NCBI RefSeq assembly: GCF_018333215.1
Contig: NZ_BORO01000007.1
Location: 103,026 to 167,025, forward strand
Source of the DNA: Oceanobacillus sp. J11TS1
GTDB taxonomy: Bacteria > Bacillota > Bacilli > Bacillales > Amphibacillaceae
Length of the DNA stretch: 64,000 nucleotides
Reading direction: 5' to 3'
The position numbers and the translations under genes were made by a program. This document shows, piece after piece, positions 48,732-57,872 of the stretch; position 1 is the first letter of the stretch, and every line of letters starts with the position of its first letter. The notes below the pieces were generated by a model. That model saw only the letters and a list, made by a program, of their open reading frames with translations. It had not been told where the DNA came from and did not search any database.

Positions 48732-49976
48732 ATGACAGATACGCATATGCCGAAGGACAAAGGATTAGACCATACACTGAAGCTTTTAGATGAAGCATAT
48801 CGTTTTATTACAAATCGCTCGGAAAAGTTTGAATCGCGTGTATTTGAAACGACATTGTTAGGTGAGAAAACGATTTGTATGGTAGGTAAGAAAGAAGCAG
48901 AAGTATTTTATGATAATACGAAGTTCTCTCGAAAAGGAGCTTCTCCTGGACGAATTCAGAAGACATTGTTTGGGGAAGGAGGCGTTCAGGGATTAGATGG
49001 GAAGGAACATCACCATCGAAAAGAGATGTTTATGTCTCTTATGACAAAAGAAGGCCTGAAGCAGATATCCGCTATCCTGCAGCAAGAGTGGGAACGGGAA
49101 ATGGAAAGACAGTCAAAAGAAGAAATACAGGTATATCAGGCGGCAAAATATGTATTGACCCGTTCTGCCTTACGATGGACTGGCGTACCTTATCAAGAAT
49201 CAGAGATTCCTGAGTGGACAGATCAGCTTAGCGATATGTTTGAGGATGCGGGATCGGTAGGATTAAGCCATTGGCAAGCGAGAAGGTCAAGATCCAAAGC
49301 GGAAAAAGAGGTTGTTGACTTAGTAGAAAACGTACGTGCGGGAGAGACAAAGGTTAGTGAAGATAGCCCAGTTTACCACTTTGCCATGCATCGTGATTTA
49401 AACGGAGAATTACTGGATGCTCAAATTGTAGCGGTCGAATTATTAAATTTATTGCGCCCGATTGTAGCAATTGCTGTCTATATTGATTTTCTCATCTTAG
49501 CTGTGCACGATTATCCGGAAAAAGTGAGTCAGCTAGAGAACGAGGACGATTTACAGCATTTTATTCAGGAAGTTAGACGATTTTATCCGTTTTTCCCAGT
49601 AGCGCCAGCACGTGTAAAAGAGGATTTTAGCTGGAATGGCTATACATTTGAAAAAGGGACATTGACGTTATTAGATTTATACGGTACAAACCATGACCCG
49701 GAAATTTGGGACAACCCGGACACATTTCAACCAGAGAGATTTCAAACATGGGAAGGGTCTCCGTTCGATTTCATCCCCCAAGGCGGCGGAGAGTTCAATA
49801 TCGGTCATCGCTGTGCTGGAGAATGGATAACTATTGACATCTTAAAAGTAACCCTGGACTTTTTTGTGCATCGTCTTTCTTTTGATTTCCCGGAACAAGA
49901 TTTGGATTATAAAATGAATGATATCCCTCCAGTTCCAGAGAGTGGGGTAGTTATTAAAAATGTACACTTAAAATAA
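48732..49976 (+). CDS. cypC: CYP152-type cytochrome P450 (fatty acid peroxygenase), CypC-like
   Basis: 414 residues from the ATG at 48732 (TTGGAGG ten bases before). Heme-binding loop FNIGHRCAGEW with the thiolate Cys, EVRRFYPFFPVAPAR with the Arg-Pro substrate carboxylate pocket of CYP152, and PERF. The usual I-helix acid-Thr pair is absent, as expected for enzymes that use H2O2 in place of oxygen and a reductase. It probably hydroxylates long-chain fatty acids at the alpha or beta position. Confidence 0.9.
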   Translation: MTDTHMPKDKGLDHTLKLLDEAYRFITNRSEKFESRVFETTLLGEKTICMVGKKEAEVFYDNTKFSRKGASPGRIQKTLFGEGGVQGLDGKEHHHRKEMFMSLMTKEGLKQISAILQQEWEREMERQSKEEIQVYQAAKYVLTRSALRWTGVPYQESEIPEWTDQLSDMFEDAGSVGLSHWQARRSRSKAEKEVVDLVENVRAGETKVSEDSPVYHFAMHRDLNGELLDAQIVAVELLNLLRPIVAIAVYIDFLILAVHDYPEKVSQLENEDDLQHFIQEVRRFYPFFPVAPARVKEDFSWNGYTFEKGTLTLLDLYGTNHDPEIWDNPDTFQPERFQTWEGSPFDFIPQGGGEFNIGHRCAGEWITIDILKVTLDFFVHRLSFDFPEQDLDYKMNDIPPVPESGVVIKNVHLK

Positions 49977-50002
49977 TCGCGAATACAATGTAATATCAAA
50001 GT

Positions 50003-50053
50003 TCAACGGACATGCTGTATAATTTTACTTATACGGCATGTCCGTTGATTTTT
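50003..50053. terminator. Bidirectional terminator after cypC
   Basis: TCAACGGACATGC pairs perfectly with GCATGTCCGTTGA, with TGTATAA/TTATAC continuing the stem; TTTTT follows on the plus strand. Confidence 0.85.
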
Positions 50054-50058
50054 AAAAC

Positions 50059-50325
50059 TTATTTAGAGAAATCCCCTTTATGCCATGTAATACCAATCAT
50101 AATTAATAGGATAATGATGGAACTGATGAAAGCTGCAAGGCTTATAAACCCAAATCCCATACCTTTCCATCCATCGAAGAATAAGCTGATAAATACACAT
50201 ATAATACTAATAGAACTTACCACCATTGGCGGAATAACACGTTTTTCTTTAACAAAAAGGCTAATTAGAAGTAAGATGACACTCATTCCCAAAATAAATG
50301 GTAAAAATTCCATTATAATTTTCAT
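50059..50325 (-). CDS. Small three-helix membrane protein, possibly YesK-like
   Basis: 88 residues from the ATG at 50325 (ATGGAGGGA seven bases before; the longer frame to 50391 lacks a site). Three hydrophobic segments (about 5-22, 31-47 and 57-78) with short polar loops such as FVKEKRVIPP. The size and helix pattern recall YesK-like proteins, but I am not sure. It converges with cypC and has no neighbours that hint at function. Confidence 0.55.
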   Translation of the reverse strand: MKIIMEFLPFILGMSVILLLISLFVKEKRVIPPMVVSSISIICVFISLFFDGWKGMGFGFISLAAFISSIIILLIMIGITWHKGDFSK

Positions 50326-50541
50326 GTTTTTCCCTCCATTAAGTGTTGTTTTTATATATGTTTTTTCCCTTTTATGCTTTTCTTTAATCAATTTTAGATA
50401 TTTTTACACGATGTTCTGTTACATTAGGTGAAATGCTTTTTTGTGCTTCCATTCCCGTTCTCAGCCTATTTTTCTTCCATTATTAGAATGTCATGGCTAA
50501 ATGAGCAAGAGAATTTCTTGAAAAATAGGTTATTACATCAA

Positions 50542-50569
50542 ACCGAGATTAGGGAGTGTACATAGTCTA
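50542..50569 (+). promoter_or_regulatory. Sigma-K-type promoter of the coat protein gene
   Basis: AC at 50542-50543, 17 bases, CATAGTCTA at 50561-50569. This fits the sigma-K pattern AC-N17-CATANNNTA, which fits a late mother-cell coat gene. Confidence 0.6.
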
Positions 50570-50608
50570 TAGAGAAAGATGAAAGAAAAGGAAAGGAGGT
50601 CCTTTACG

Positions 50609-51028
50609 GTGAGAGGTAGTAAACATCATCAAGGACAATTTAATCAAGGCTGGGGAAACCAACAGGTACAAGGAGCTTCTATGAAGGGACATTGCCATAA
50701 AAAGCAACAGCAAATGCCGATGCAGCATATGCCTCAGCAGCAAATGCAGCCAGAATATTGCGCTCCGCAAGTATCACCTACACAACAAGGTCCAACACAG
50801 GTATCACCAACGAAGCAATATGTAAAAACAAACATTTCTAATACGGAAGTGAAGCATATTCACCCTAGTCACACGACAAATGTTAACCAGCATATGACAA
50901 CGCACAAACATTACTTTCCTCATACAGAATCTGTTGTAAATAACGTTCAAGAGCAGCATATCATGTGTGGTAAACCGCATCATCCTTGTCCGCCATGCCA
51001 CCCGCCAAAAGGCCATTGTGGATGCTAA
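50609..51028 (+). CDS. CotD-like spore coat protein
   Basis: 139 residues from a GTG at 50609, nine bases after GGAAAGGAGGT. The composition is unusual: Gln, His, Met and Pro-rich first half (KKQQQMPMQHMPQQQMQ), Thr/His-rich middle, and a Cys/His/Pro-rich end (HHPCPPCHPPKGHCGC). The middle-to-end part with VKHIHPSHTTNVNQHM and KHYFPHTES is the CotD pattern. It would be placed in the inner coat in the mother cell. A sigma-K-type promoter precedes it, and a terminator follows. Confidence 0.8.
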   Translation: MRGSKHHQGQFNQGWGNQQVQGASMKGHCHKKQQQMPMQHMPQQQMQPEYCAPQVSPTQQGPTQVSPTKQYVKTNISNTEVKHIHPSHTTNVNQHMTTHKHYFPHTESVVNNVQEQHIMCGKPHHPCPPCHPPKGHCGC

Positions 51029-51044
51029 GAACTAATTAGGAATA

Positions 51045-51092
51045 ACCATCAATTCGCAGTCTGATGTGATGCTGCGGAGTGGTGGTTTTTTC
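51045..51092 (+). terminator. Terminator after the coat gene
   Basis: AACCATCAATTCGCAG pairs with CTGCGGAGTGGTGGTT (two mismatches) around a 12-base loop, followed by TTTTTT. Confidence 0.75.
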
Positions 51093-51237
51093 TATGTATG
51101 GGTAGTTATTCTAAAATGCTGCTTGAGTTGTCATATAATTAAGAAAGGATAGGCTGACAGTTGGTTTCTATAGAAGAAATCCGTTATAATAAGAAAAGAT
51201 TCATTTTCAAATTTGCAAGAGAGAGGAACGAGTATAT

Positions 51238-52644
51238 ATGAAGCAAGAAATTGGTGTTATCGGTTTAGCCGTTATGGGAAAAAATATCGCATTAAATATA
51301 GAAAGCCGAGGCTTTGCGGTATCTGTTTTCAACCGTTCATATGAGAAAACGGAAGACTTTATGGCAAATGAAGCAAAAGGGAAAAACTTCTTCGGTGCCA
51401 AAACCATTGAAGAATTTGTTCAATCCCTTGAGAAGCCTCGCAGAATTATGCTTATGGTTAAGGCTGGTCCAGCAACAGATGCTACTATCGCTTCTTTACA
51501 ACCATACTTAGAAGATGGAGATATCTTAATCGATGGAGGAAACACACTCTTTGAAGATACTATCCGCCGTAATGAAGAGTTAGACAAAACAGGTATTCAT
51601 TTCATTGGAACGGGTGTATCTGGCGGAGAAGAAGGAGCTTTAAAGGGACCTTCTATGATGCCGGGCGGACAAAAAGAAGCGTATGATCTTGTTGCGCCAA
51701 TCTTTGAAGCCATTTCTGCTAAAGTGGATGGTGCTCCATGTGTTACTTATATTGGACCAAATGGTGCCGGACATTTTGTGAAAATGGTTCATAATGGAAT
51801 TGAATATGGAGATATGCAATTAATCGCTGAAGCATATGATTTAATGAAGAATGTTGTCGGCCTAGACGCTAATGAACTACATGAAGTATTTCAAGAATGG
51901 AACAAAGGCGAACTAGACAGCTTCCTTATTGAAATTACAGCAAATATCTTCACGAAAGTAGATGAAGAAACGAAAAAGCCGTTAGTTGAAGTGATTCTTG
52001 ATAAAGCAGGCCAAAAAGGTACTGGTAAATGGACAAGCAAAAATGCGTTAGACTTAGGTGTACCACTGCCATTAATTACAGAGTCTGTATTTGCACGTTT
52101 TATTTCTTCTTTAAAAGAAGAGCGCGTTCAAGCAAGCAAAGTATTTTCTGGTCCTGCTAAAGCAGAGATATCTGAAAGTAAAGAAGAGCTTATCGAAGCG
52201 ATCCGTCAAGCACTTTACATGAGTAAAATTGTTTCTTATGCCCAAGGATTTGCGCAAATGCGTGCAGCGTCTGAAGAAAATGGCTGGAACCTAAACTATG
52301 GTGAAATTGCTATGATCTGGCGTGGAGGATGTATTATCCGTGCAAAATTCCTACAAAAAATTAAAGATGCTTACGACCGTGATGCAGATTTACCAAACCT
52401 TATGCTCGATCCTTATTTCAAAGAAATCGTCGAAGGTTATCAAGCGTCTCTACGCAAGGTTGTTTCTTTAGCAGTACAACAAGGCGTTGCTGTCCCAACA
52501 TTCGCAAGTGCTATTGCTTATTATGACAGCTATCGTTCAGAGAACCTGCCAGCTAATTTAATTCAAGCACAGCGTGATTATTTTGGTGCACATACGTATG
52601 AGCGTAAAGATAAAGAAGGCATTTTCCACTCTCAATGGTTTTAA
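51238..52644 (+). CDS. gnd: 6-phosphogluconate dehydrogenase (decarboxylating)
   Basis: 468 residues, full length. The N-terminal dinucleotide motif is seen in [15 protein letters not shown] with NRS at the end of the second strand (NADP type). The active-site segment [19 protein letters not shown] and the [13 protein letters not shown] helix follow, then [10 protein letters not shown] and a C-terminal YFGAHTYER. It makes ribulose 5-phosphate, CO2 and NADPH in the pentose phosphate pathway. GAGAGAGG precedes the ATG by eight bases. Confidence 0.94.
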   Translation: MKQEIGVIGLAVMGKNIALNIESRGFAVSVFNRSYEKTEDFMANEAKGKNFFGAKTIEEFVQSLEKPRRIMLMVKAGPATDATIASLQPYLEDGDILIDGGNTLFEDTIRRNEELDKTGIHFIGTGVSGGEEGALKGPSMMPGGQKEAYDLVAPIFEAISAKVDGAPCVTYIGPNGAGHFVKMVHNGIEYGDMQLIAEAYDLMKNVVGLDANELHEVFQEWNKGELDSFLIEITANIFTKVDEETKKPLVEVILDKAGQKGTGKWTSKNALDLGVPLPLITESVFARFISSLKEERVQASKVFSGPAKAEISESKEELIEAIRQALYMSKIVSYAQGFAQMRAASEENGWNLNYGEIAMIWRGGCIIRAKFLQKIKDAYDRDADLPNLMLDPYFKEIVEGYQASLRKVVSLAVQQGVAVPTFASAIAYYDSYRSENLPANLIQAQRDYFGAHTYERKDKEGIFHSQWF

Positions 52645-52674
52645 TTGCCCTGTAAGTAGGGTTTTTGATTTTTC

Positions 52675-52731
52675 ATAATGATAAAATGTCCCGGAGTCAA
52701 AGGGTTTTGATTCCGGGGCTTTTCATTATCA
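52675..52731 (+). terminator. Terminator after gnd
   Basis: ATAATGA...AAAATGTCCCGGAGTCAAA pairs with the stretch TTTTGATTCCGGGGCTTTTC plus ATTAT on the right; a long, nearly perfect stem with T run inside the right arm. Confidence 0.7.
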
Positions 52732-52787
52732 GACAGAATGGGATTTGTAAGCAACATTTACTAAAAACATGCAGAGGTGGAACAGAG

Positions 52788-53453
52788 TTGAGAAAAAAAT
52801 TAGGTTGTTTACATGCACATCATTCGAATATAGGATATATCGAGCGTGCACTTTCCCTATTTAATGTTGAATTAATCCATTTCGTTGATCCGGCACTAAT
52901 GTATCGCGTTAGTTCAGATGAAAAGTTTCAAGAATCAAACGCCTCAAATAAAGTGAAAGAACAAATAGAATGGATTGCTCAATGTAATGTGGATGCTATT
53001 CTTATTACTTGTACCAACTATATTGCCATGTTAAAGGAAGACCAACTCTCCACAGCTGTTCCAATTATTAAGATCGATGAGCCTTTCTTTGACGCTCTTT
53101 GCAATATACAAGAACCCCAGGCAATTCTTTTTACGAATCCTGAGACAGTTAGAGGAACGATGAAACGTCTGAAACAGTATGCGGATAATCATCAAAAATC
53201 TTTAGATATAGAAGTTATGGTTATAGACAATACTTTTAAATTGATTATGCAAGGGTTAAAAGAGGAATACAATCAAGAAATCTCTAGGTATTTAAATCAA
53301 AGGATGAAAGAGAATCATAAAGTTATTTCTGTTGCCCAATTATCTATGGTTGACGCAGCTCTGCAAGTTGAGGAGAAAACAGCTAAGATAATTATAAACC
53401 CGTTGAATACCCTGACATCTTTTATAGTTAAACAATTAAAATTAGAAACGTGA
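52788..53453 (+). CDS. Aspartate/glutamate racemase-superfamily protein
   Basis: 221 residues from a TTG at 52788, with AGAGGTGG about ten bases before it; the frame to 52665 runs through the gnd terminator and is not used. The fold of the Asp/Glu/hydantoin racemase group is suggested by GCLHAHHSNIGYIERAL at the start and ILITCTNYIA (first catalytic Cys). The second Cys is not obvious, so racemase activity is doubtful. It overlaps the next gene's upstream region by a few bases and is probably co-transcribed with it. Confidence 0.55.
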   Translation: MRKKLGCLHAHHSNIGYIERALSLFNVELIHFVDPALMYRVSSDEKFQESNASNKVKEQIEWIAQCNVDAILITCTNYIAMLKEDQLSTAVPIIKIDEPFFDALCNIQEPQAILFTNPETVRGTMKRLKQYADNHQKSLDIEVMVIDNTFKLIMQGLKEEYNQEISRYLNQRMKENHKVISVAQLSMVDAALQVEEKTAKIIINPLNTLTSFIVKQLKLET

Positions 53454-53470
53454 AGCGAGGAGGGAATACA

Positions 53471-54121
53471 GTGACGATTATAGATAAATTAAAGCTTCAA
53501 AAATACACAAACATGGCAGTTATCAACCAACCAGATGATTATGCTATTTTTACAAAACATAATCAATCGTTTCACCAAGAGCATGATGCTATTTTTATTT
53601 TTGTAGAAACATTGGATGAAATGGTTGCGTATACACACCAAATTATAGAGCACCAGTTGCTGCTTCCAAAAGGGTATGTATTTTTTGCTTATCCTAAAAA
53701 GGGGAATAAGCGTTACAGCACATATATCCACAGGGATGAAATTTTCCCATCTTTGAAAGTAGACGAAGAAGGCTATGTGGCAGGAAGTGATTTGAAATTT
53801 TCCCGTATGGTGCGGATGGATGATGTATTCACGGTTGTTGGTTTAAAACGCGAGAAGCGGAAAGAGAAGAAGCCGGTCTCAGCAAGCCAGCGCGTGGCAG
53901 ATTATGCACAAAATGTACAGGACGTTGAAGCGATATTAGCCGACTATCCGGAGATGCTTTCATTTTATCAAAGCTTAACACCTGGCTATCGAAAGGATTG
54001 GGCGCGTTATCTCTTTTCCGCTAAACAGCAAAAGACGCGCGATAAACGCAAGCAACAAATGCTCGATATTCTGTCACAAGGGTATAAATCTATTGAACTG
54101 TATCGTCAGCAAAAGAAGTAA
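53471..54121 (+). CDS. YdeI/OmpD-associated-family protein
   Basis: 216 residues from the second GTG at 53471 (GAGGAGGG ten bases before). The C-terminal part DYPEMLSFYQSLTPGYRKDW followed by ARYLFSAKQQKTRDKRKQQM is the typical helix of YdeI/OmpD-associated (bacteriocin-protection-like) proteins. The N-terminal 120 residues are a separate DUF3052-like alpha/beta domain. Function unknown. It lies between the racemase-like gene and an acetyltransferase gene, all in one direction with short gaps. Confidence 0.7.
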   Translation: MTIIDKLKLQKYTNMAVINQPDDYAIFTKHNQSFHQEHDAIFIFVETLDEMVAYTHQIIEHQLLLPKGYVFFAYPKKGNKRYSTYIHRDEIFPSLKVDEEGYVAGSDLKFSRMVRMDDVFTVVGLKREKRKEKKPVSASQRVADYAQNVQDVEAILADYPEMLSFYQSLTPGYRKDWARYLFSAKQQKTRDKRKQQMLDILSQGYKSIELYRQQKK

Positions 54122-54151
54122 TCCCTTTATTCGCAAATGAGGAGGACATTC

Positions 54152-55330
54152 ATGATTAAACAAATTCCAGTAACAAATGACGAAATTTATGAGTTATCTG
54201 CCTTTGCATTTCAATCGCCTGCAACTCCAGAACAAATGGAGCAGAAAAAGAAAGAGAAGGAAAATGAAACAGTCTGGGGTTGGATGGAAGGGGAGAATCT
54301 AGCTGCAAAGGTTCATATCATTCCATTAGAAACTCGTATTCATGGAAAAGTCATGAAGACAGGAGGCATTTCCTCCGTTGCAACATGGCCAGAGTACCGC
54401 AGAAAAGGCGCTGTGCGAAAGTTGCTGCTTCATGCTATCGGTGAAATGAAGAAAGAGGGACAAATCATTTCTTACCTGGCGCCATTTAGTGTTCCTTTTT
54501 ATCGGAAATTTGGATGGGAGATGACCATCAATGAAATGCAATTTACGATTCCGATGGACCGCGTGCCAAGGTTTAAAGATACATCAGGTTATGTACGTCG
54601 TCTAAAAAAAGGGGAAGAATCGATTTTAAAGGATGTATACCAAGAATATACAAAACAATATACAGGTATGCTCGTCCGTGATGACCATTGGTGGGAGCAC
54701 AAAATTTTCAGTAAAGAACAGTTGACCACGGTGATAAGTTATGACGATGAGGGAAATGCAGATGGATATATACGCTATAAAGTAAGAGATAATAAGATGG
54801 ACATTGATGAATGGGTTGCAGTCACCCCAAACAGTAAAAAGCGGCTGTTGCAGTTTATTGCCAATCATGATTCGATGGCGAAGGAAGTACATATAACGCT
54901 TCCTGATGATGATTTGCTTCCGCTCTTTTTAGAGGAGCCAAGGGCGAAACAAGAACAAGAGCCATATTTCATGACAAGAATTGTAGATGTAGAAGCCTTT
55001 CTCAAAATGTATCCATTTCTGACGCGAGGAAATAGAGAGGGAGTATATACGATTCAAGTGAAAGATGAGGTTTTTGAGGATAATAGCGGTTTTTATCACA
55101 TTCATTTTCAAAATGGGTCTCATCAAATAGAGAAAATGGAAGCTCCCTCCAATCGGATTCATACAACAGCATCCATGACCATTCAACAATTAGCGATGGT
55201 TTTGTTAGGAACACAAACCATGGAACAGCTTTATCAGCTAGACTTTGTTTCTGGAGATATGGACAAGATAGTGAAACTGGATCAGTATATTCCTAAGAAA
55301 CGGCATCCTTATCTTGCTGACTTTTTCTAA
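54152..55330 (+). CDS. Eis-like GNAT acetyltransferase
   Basis: 392 residues from the ATG at 54152 (GAGGAGG eight bases before). It has the tandem-GNAT plus sterol-carrier-like layout of Eis family proteins: acetyl-CoA loop WPEYRRKGAVRKLLLHAIGE near 85, LAPFSVPFYRKFGWE, a second inactive GNAT half, and a C-terminal SCP2-like domain (about 290-392). It may acetylate aminoglycosides or lysines of proteins; the substrate is not readable. 30 bp after the YdeI-like gene. Confidence 0.8.
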   Translation: MIKQIPVTNDEIYELSAFAFQSPATPEQMEQKKKEKENETVWGWMEGENLAAKVHIIPLETRIHGKVMKTGGISSVATWPEYRRKGAVRKLLLHAIGEMKKEGQIISYLAPFSVPFYRKFGWEMTINEMQFTIPMDRVPRFKDTSGYVRRLKKGEESILKDVYQEYTKQYTGMLVRDDHWWEHKIFSKEQLTTVISYDDEGNADGYIRYKVRDNKMDIDEWVAVTPNSKKRLLQFIANHDSMAKEVHITLPDDDLLPLFLEEPRAKQEQEPYFMTRIVDVEAFLKMYPFLTRGNREGVYTIQVKDEVFEDNSGFYHIHFQNGSHQIEKMEAPSNRIHTTASMTIQQLAMVLLGTQTMEQLYQLDFVSGDMDKIVKLDQYIPKKRHPYLADFF

Positions 55331-55346
55331 GCCGGCAATAAATATA

Positions 55347-55385
55347 AAGTAAAGCCCCTCCCAAGAACGAGACGGGGCTTTACTT
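55347..55385. terminator. Bidirectional terminator
   Basis: AAGTAAAGCCCC pairs perfectly with GGGGCTTTACTT around a 15-base loop, between convergent genes. Confidence 0.85.
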
Positions 55386-55397
55386 AAGTTGTTATTC

Positions 55398-56252
55398 TTA
55401 ATTATTTACTGCTTCTTCTAGTTCTCCCTTAGAACTGTCCACTTTTTTCTGATGGAACATACTATTTAGCAGAGCACCTACAAGCAGAATAATGCCTGTT
55501 AGGAAGAACCAGATCATAAGAATGATAATTCCTCCAAGGCTTCCGTACGTAGCGGAATAATTTCCGAAGTTAGATACGTAAATGGAAAAAGCAAAAGAAC
55601 TCACTAGCCATAATACACTTGCTGTAAATGTACCCGGTAAAATATGCTTGAAAGGAATACGTTTATTTGGCGCAAACCGATAAAGACCCAACAAAATAAC
55701 TGTGACAATAACAATGGCCATAATGAAGCGAGATATTTGCAAAATAAGTCCTGTTCCTTTACTAATCCCAATGAAGGAAATTAAGAAGTTGACGATCACA
55801 TCGCCAAAAACCAGTAAGGTGATGGATGTAATTGCTGCTAAAAGCATCCCGATAGTCAGCAGAATTGCTGTACCTCGGACTTTAATAAAGGAACGCGTTT
55901 CTTCCACTTCAAATGCCTGGTTCGATGCTTTAATAAAACCATTAATCCCATTTGACGCTGACCAAATCGTTCCTAGAATCCCGATAGTTAATAGTCCTCC
56001 GCGCGGTGTTTCTACCAAGCTGACAATATTCTCCTCAAACGTTGCGGCTAGACCTTCTGGTAAAATGGAGCCGATAAATCCAACCGCTTCATCTGGACTG
56101 ATATTAAAATAAGGAATAATTGCAAAGCCGACGATAAGAAGCGGGAAGATAGCCAACAGAAAATAATAAGCAAGTGCAGCCGCAAGCAATGTCGTATTAT
56201 TTTCGGAAAAGCGGTTCATAAATTCTTTACCGAATTGTTTTATACTATTCAT
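55398..56252 (-). CDS. YihY/BrkB-family membrane protein
   Basis: 284 residues from the ATG at 56252, four bases after GGAGGCG; the longer start at 56264 is on top of the site. Six membrane helices; conserved LLAAALAYYFLLAIFPLLIV near the N terminus, TIWSASNGINGFIKASNQA in the middle and the C-terminal GNYSATYGSLGGIIILMIWF. This is the UPF0761/BrkB family (once called RNase BN); the molecular function is not established. Polar Glu-rich C-terminal end. Confidence 0.88.
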   Translation of the reverse strand: MNSIKQFGKEFMNRFSENNTTLLAAALAYYFLLAIFPLLIVGFAIIPYFNISPDEAVGFIGSILPEGLAATFEENIVSLVETPRGGLLTIGILGTIWSASNGINGFIKASNQAFEVEETRSFIKVRGTAILLTIGMLLAAITSITLLVFGDVIVNFLISFIGISKGTGLILQISRFIMAIVIVTVILLGLYRFAPNKRIPFKHILPGTFTASVLWLVSSFAFSIYVSNFGNYSATYGSLGGIIILMIWFFLTGIILLVGALLNSMFHQKKVDSSKGELEEAVNN

Positions 56253-56568
56253 AGTCGCCTCCAATAAGTAATTTTTTAATGCCCCTGCCTATGTTATATT
56301 AACATAGAGAAATGGAATAAATATATCTATAAAGGCGGGGAAAGATAAGATATATGGGTTCTATACCCAAAAATAAAAAGATATAATCTTATGTTATGAA
56401 GAAGAAACGTTTTATTTATTTTTACAGGTGGTATAATATTGTTTATAGAGGCTGTTCAAAAAGTCCGGTTAAAAATGATGCGTCAAAATTCGAGCAGTAT
56501 CTTTTAAGAATCGACAAGCTCATTTTATCCTTTTGAACATGCAATGGAAAAGGAGGGGATTTTTACAT
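56253..56568. other. Intergenic region between yihY and the DUF948 group
   Basis: 315 bp between divergent genes. Around 56446-56540 is a GAGGCTGTTCAAAAAGTCCG stretch, a type of sequence common at ends of IS elements in Firmicutes, with no transposase near it. No promoter is assigned. Confidence 0.35.
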
Positions 56569-57015
56569 ATGCCTATTATTTCTATAGGGATTCTACTTGT
56601 TGCTATTGCTTTTGCTATCGGTTGTTGTTATATGGCCTTTGCATTATATCGACTATCTAATACAATGCGTTTACTTGGAAACTCGATAGTAAAAATGGAA
56701 GAAGAAATGAACTATGTTACACCTGAAATATCGACAACCCTGCAAGAGGTAGATCATTTAATTGATGATACCCATATAAAGTTGCAGACGACAAATAGTA
56801 TCTTTGGCTCTTTAGAAGATGTTGGTACATCCATTCAGTCCTTGAATGATGCCTATAAAGCGAAACGTCAAGCATTAGATGATGCAAATCTGGAAGAAAA
56901 ATTAAATCTGGCGAGTAAAGGTATCACTTGGAGTGAAGCAGCAATACAAATTTATAAAAGCTATCAAGCAAGTAAAAAGAATAAAGTTAACCAGAATAAG
57001 GAGGACGTAAAATGA
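56569..57015 (+). CDS. DUF948-family membrane-anchored coiled-coil protein
   Basis: 148 residues from the ATG at 56569 (AAAAGGAGGGG nine bases before). One N-terminal membrane helix (about 5-27) followed by a long amphipathic helix with LQEVDHLIDDTHIKLQTT in its centre, as in DUF948/YtxG-like proteins. It may sit at the membrane with the coil in the cytoplasm. Overlaps the next, related gene by 4 bp; operon of three. Confidence 0.75.
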   Translation: MPIISIGILLVAIAFAIGCCYMAFALYRLSNTMRLLGNSIVKMEEEMNYVTPEISTTLQEVDHLIDDTHIKLQTTNSIFGSLEDVGTSIQSLNDAYKAKRQALDDANLEEKLNLASKGITWSEAAIQIYKSYQASKKNKVNQNKEDVK

Positions 57016-57464
57016 CATTAATAGGGATTGGCGTCATTATTATTGGAATTGCATGTGTTATTTTAGCTATTTTTATTAGTCATATATTAAACAACTTAGC
57101 AAGTGTACTAAGCGGTGTTGATAAGACTGTCCAACAGTTACCAGAACAATTGGACGGCATAATGAAAGAAACAAGTAATGTGATCCGTGAAGGTAATCAA
57201 GCTTTAGCAGATGTAAATGAAAAAATGGAACAATTAAGTCCGCTATTTTATATTGTTGGGGATGTTGGAAATGCTACCAGAAAGCTATCCTCTTCCTTAG
57301 TGGATGTAACGAACTCCGTAAAGACAAAAACAGAAGCTGGTCAGGAAGTTTCTAATAAAAACAACCTTGGCGGTGTATACGGCGGAGTCGCACTCGGATA
57401 TTATTGGTTAAAGAAAAAAAGAGATTTAAAACGTGAGAAGCGAGCATACACACATGAGCAATAA
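57012..57464 (+). CDS. DUF948-family protein, second gene
   Basis: 150 residues. N-terminal membrane helix (about 4-25), then a DUF948 coil with VDKTVQQLPEQLDGIMKETS and a conserved LSPLFYIVGDVGNATRKLSS. The C-terminal GGVYGGVALGYYWLKKKRD is shared with the minus-strand paralog at 57873-58304. The ATGA overlap with the preceding gene shows translational coupling. Resembles YtxG of B. subtilis, a general-stress gene; function unclear. Confidence 0.78.
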   Translation: MTLIGIGVIIIGIACVILAIFISHILNNLASVLSGVDKTVQQLPEQLDGIMKETSNVIREGNQALADVNEKMEQLSPLFYIVGDVGNATRKLSSSLVDVTNSVKTKTEAGQEVSNKNNLGGVYGGVALGYYWLKKKRDLKREKRAYTHEQ

Positions 57465-57687
57465 AACGTATAAAGCTGGCATCGTTGTAAGTACTGTTGT
57501 TGGCGCAGCATTAGGATGGACAGCGAGCTCTTATGTGGAAAAGAAACGAGCTTTAGAGGAAAATCCATCCTTATTAACTCGCCTCCGTGATTTTGAACAA
57601 CGCCTTTATCATGATGGCTATCAAAAAGCGACAGAGCTTCAAGAAATACGCCAGGAAGTCGAAAATAAAATTGCAGAAAATGAATAA
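57454..57687 (+). CDS. YtxH-like small protein
   Basis: 77 residues from the ATG at 57454, which overlaps the preceding gene by 11 bp; a GTG at 57433 is an alternative since no ribosome site is strong. GIVVSTVVGAALGWTASSYV is a Gly-rich membrane segment like that of YtxH proteins, followed by a charged helix (RLRDFEQRLYHDGYQKATEL). YtxG and YtxH are neighbours in B. subtilis too. A strong terminator follows at once. Confidence 0.65.
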   Translation: MSNKTYKAGIVVSTVVGAALGWTASSYVEKKRALEENPSLLTRLRDFEQRLYHDGYQKATELQEIRQEVENKIAENE

Positions 57688-57720
57688 AAAAAACTGCTTG
57701 GAATTTCCAAGCAGTTTTTT
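57688..57720 (+). terminator. Terminator of the DUF948 operon
   Basis: AAAAAACTGCTTGG pairs perfectly with CCAAGCAGTTTTTT around a five-base loop. Confidence 0.9.
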
Positions 57721-57728
57721 AGGTTAAA

Positions 57729-57850
57729 ACCAAAATCTATGGTTGATATTAAAGAATAAATATGTTAATTACGCCTAGCTAGCGTAGTGTTTTTCCGTAG
57801 CGGTTGCTCATAACAAATTAATTATAATTTTGTCATCCATAGATTTTGGT
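57729..57850. repeat. 122-bp element with perfect 14-bp terminal inverted repeats
   Basis: ACCAAAATCTATGG (57729-57742) and CCATAGATTTTGGT (57837-57850) are exact inverse copies. Inside is a smaller palindrome (TACGC...GCGTA around CTAGCTA, near 57769-57785) followed by TTTTT. No protein is encoded. It looks like a miniature inverted-repeat element or a large RNA hairpin between two convergent, related gene groups. Confidence 0.55.
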
Positions 57851-57872
57851 GAAGAGCCAGCTTTTGTTCTAA

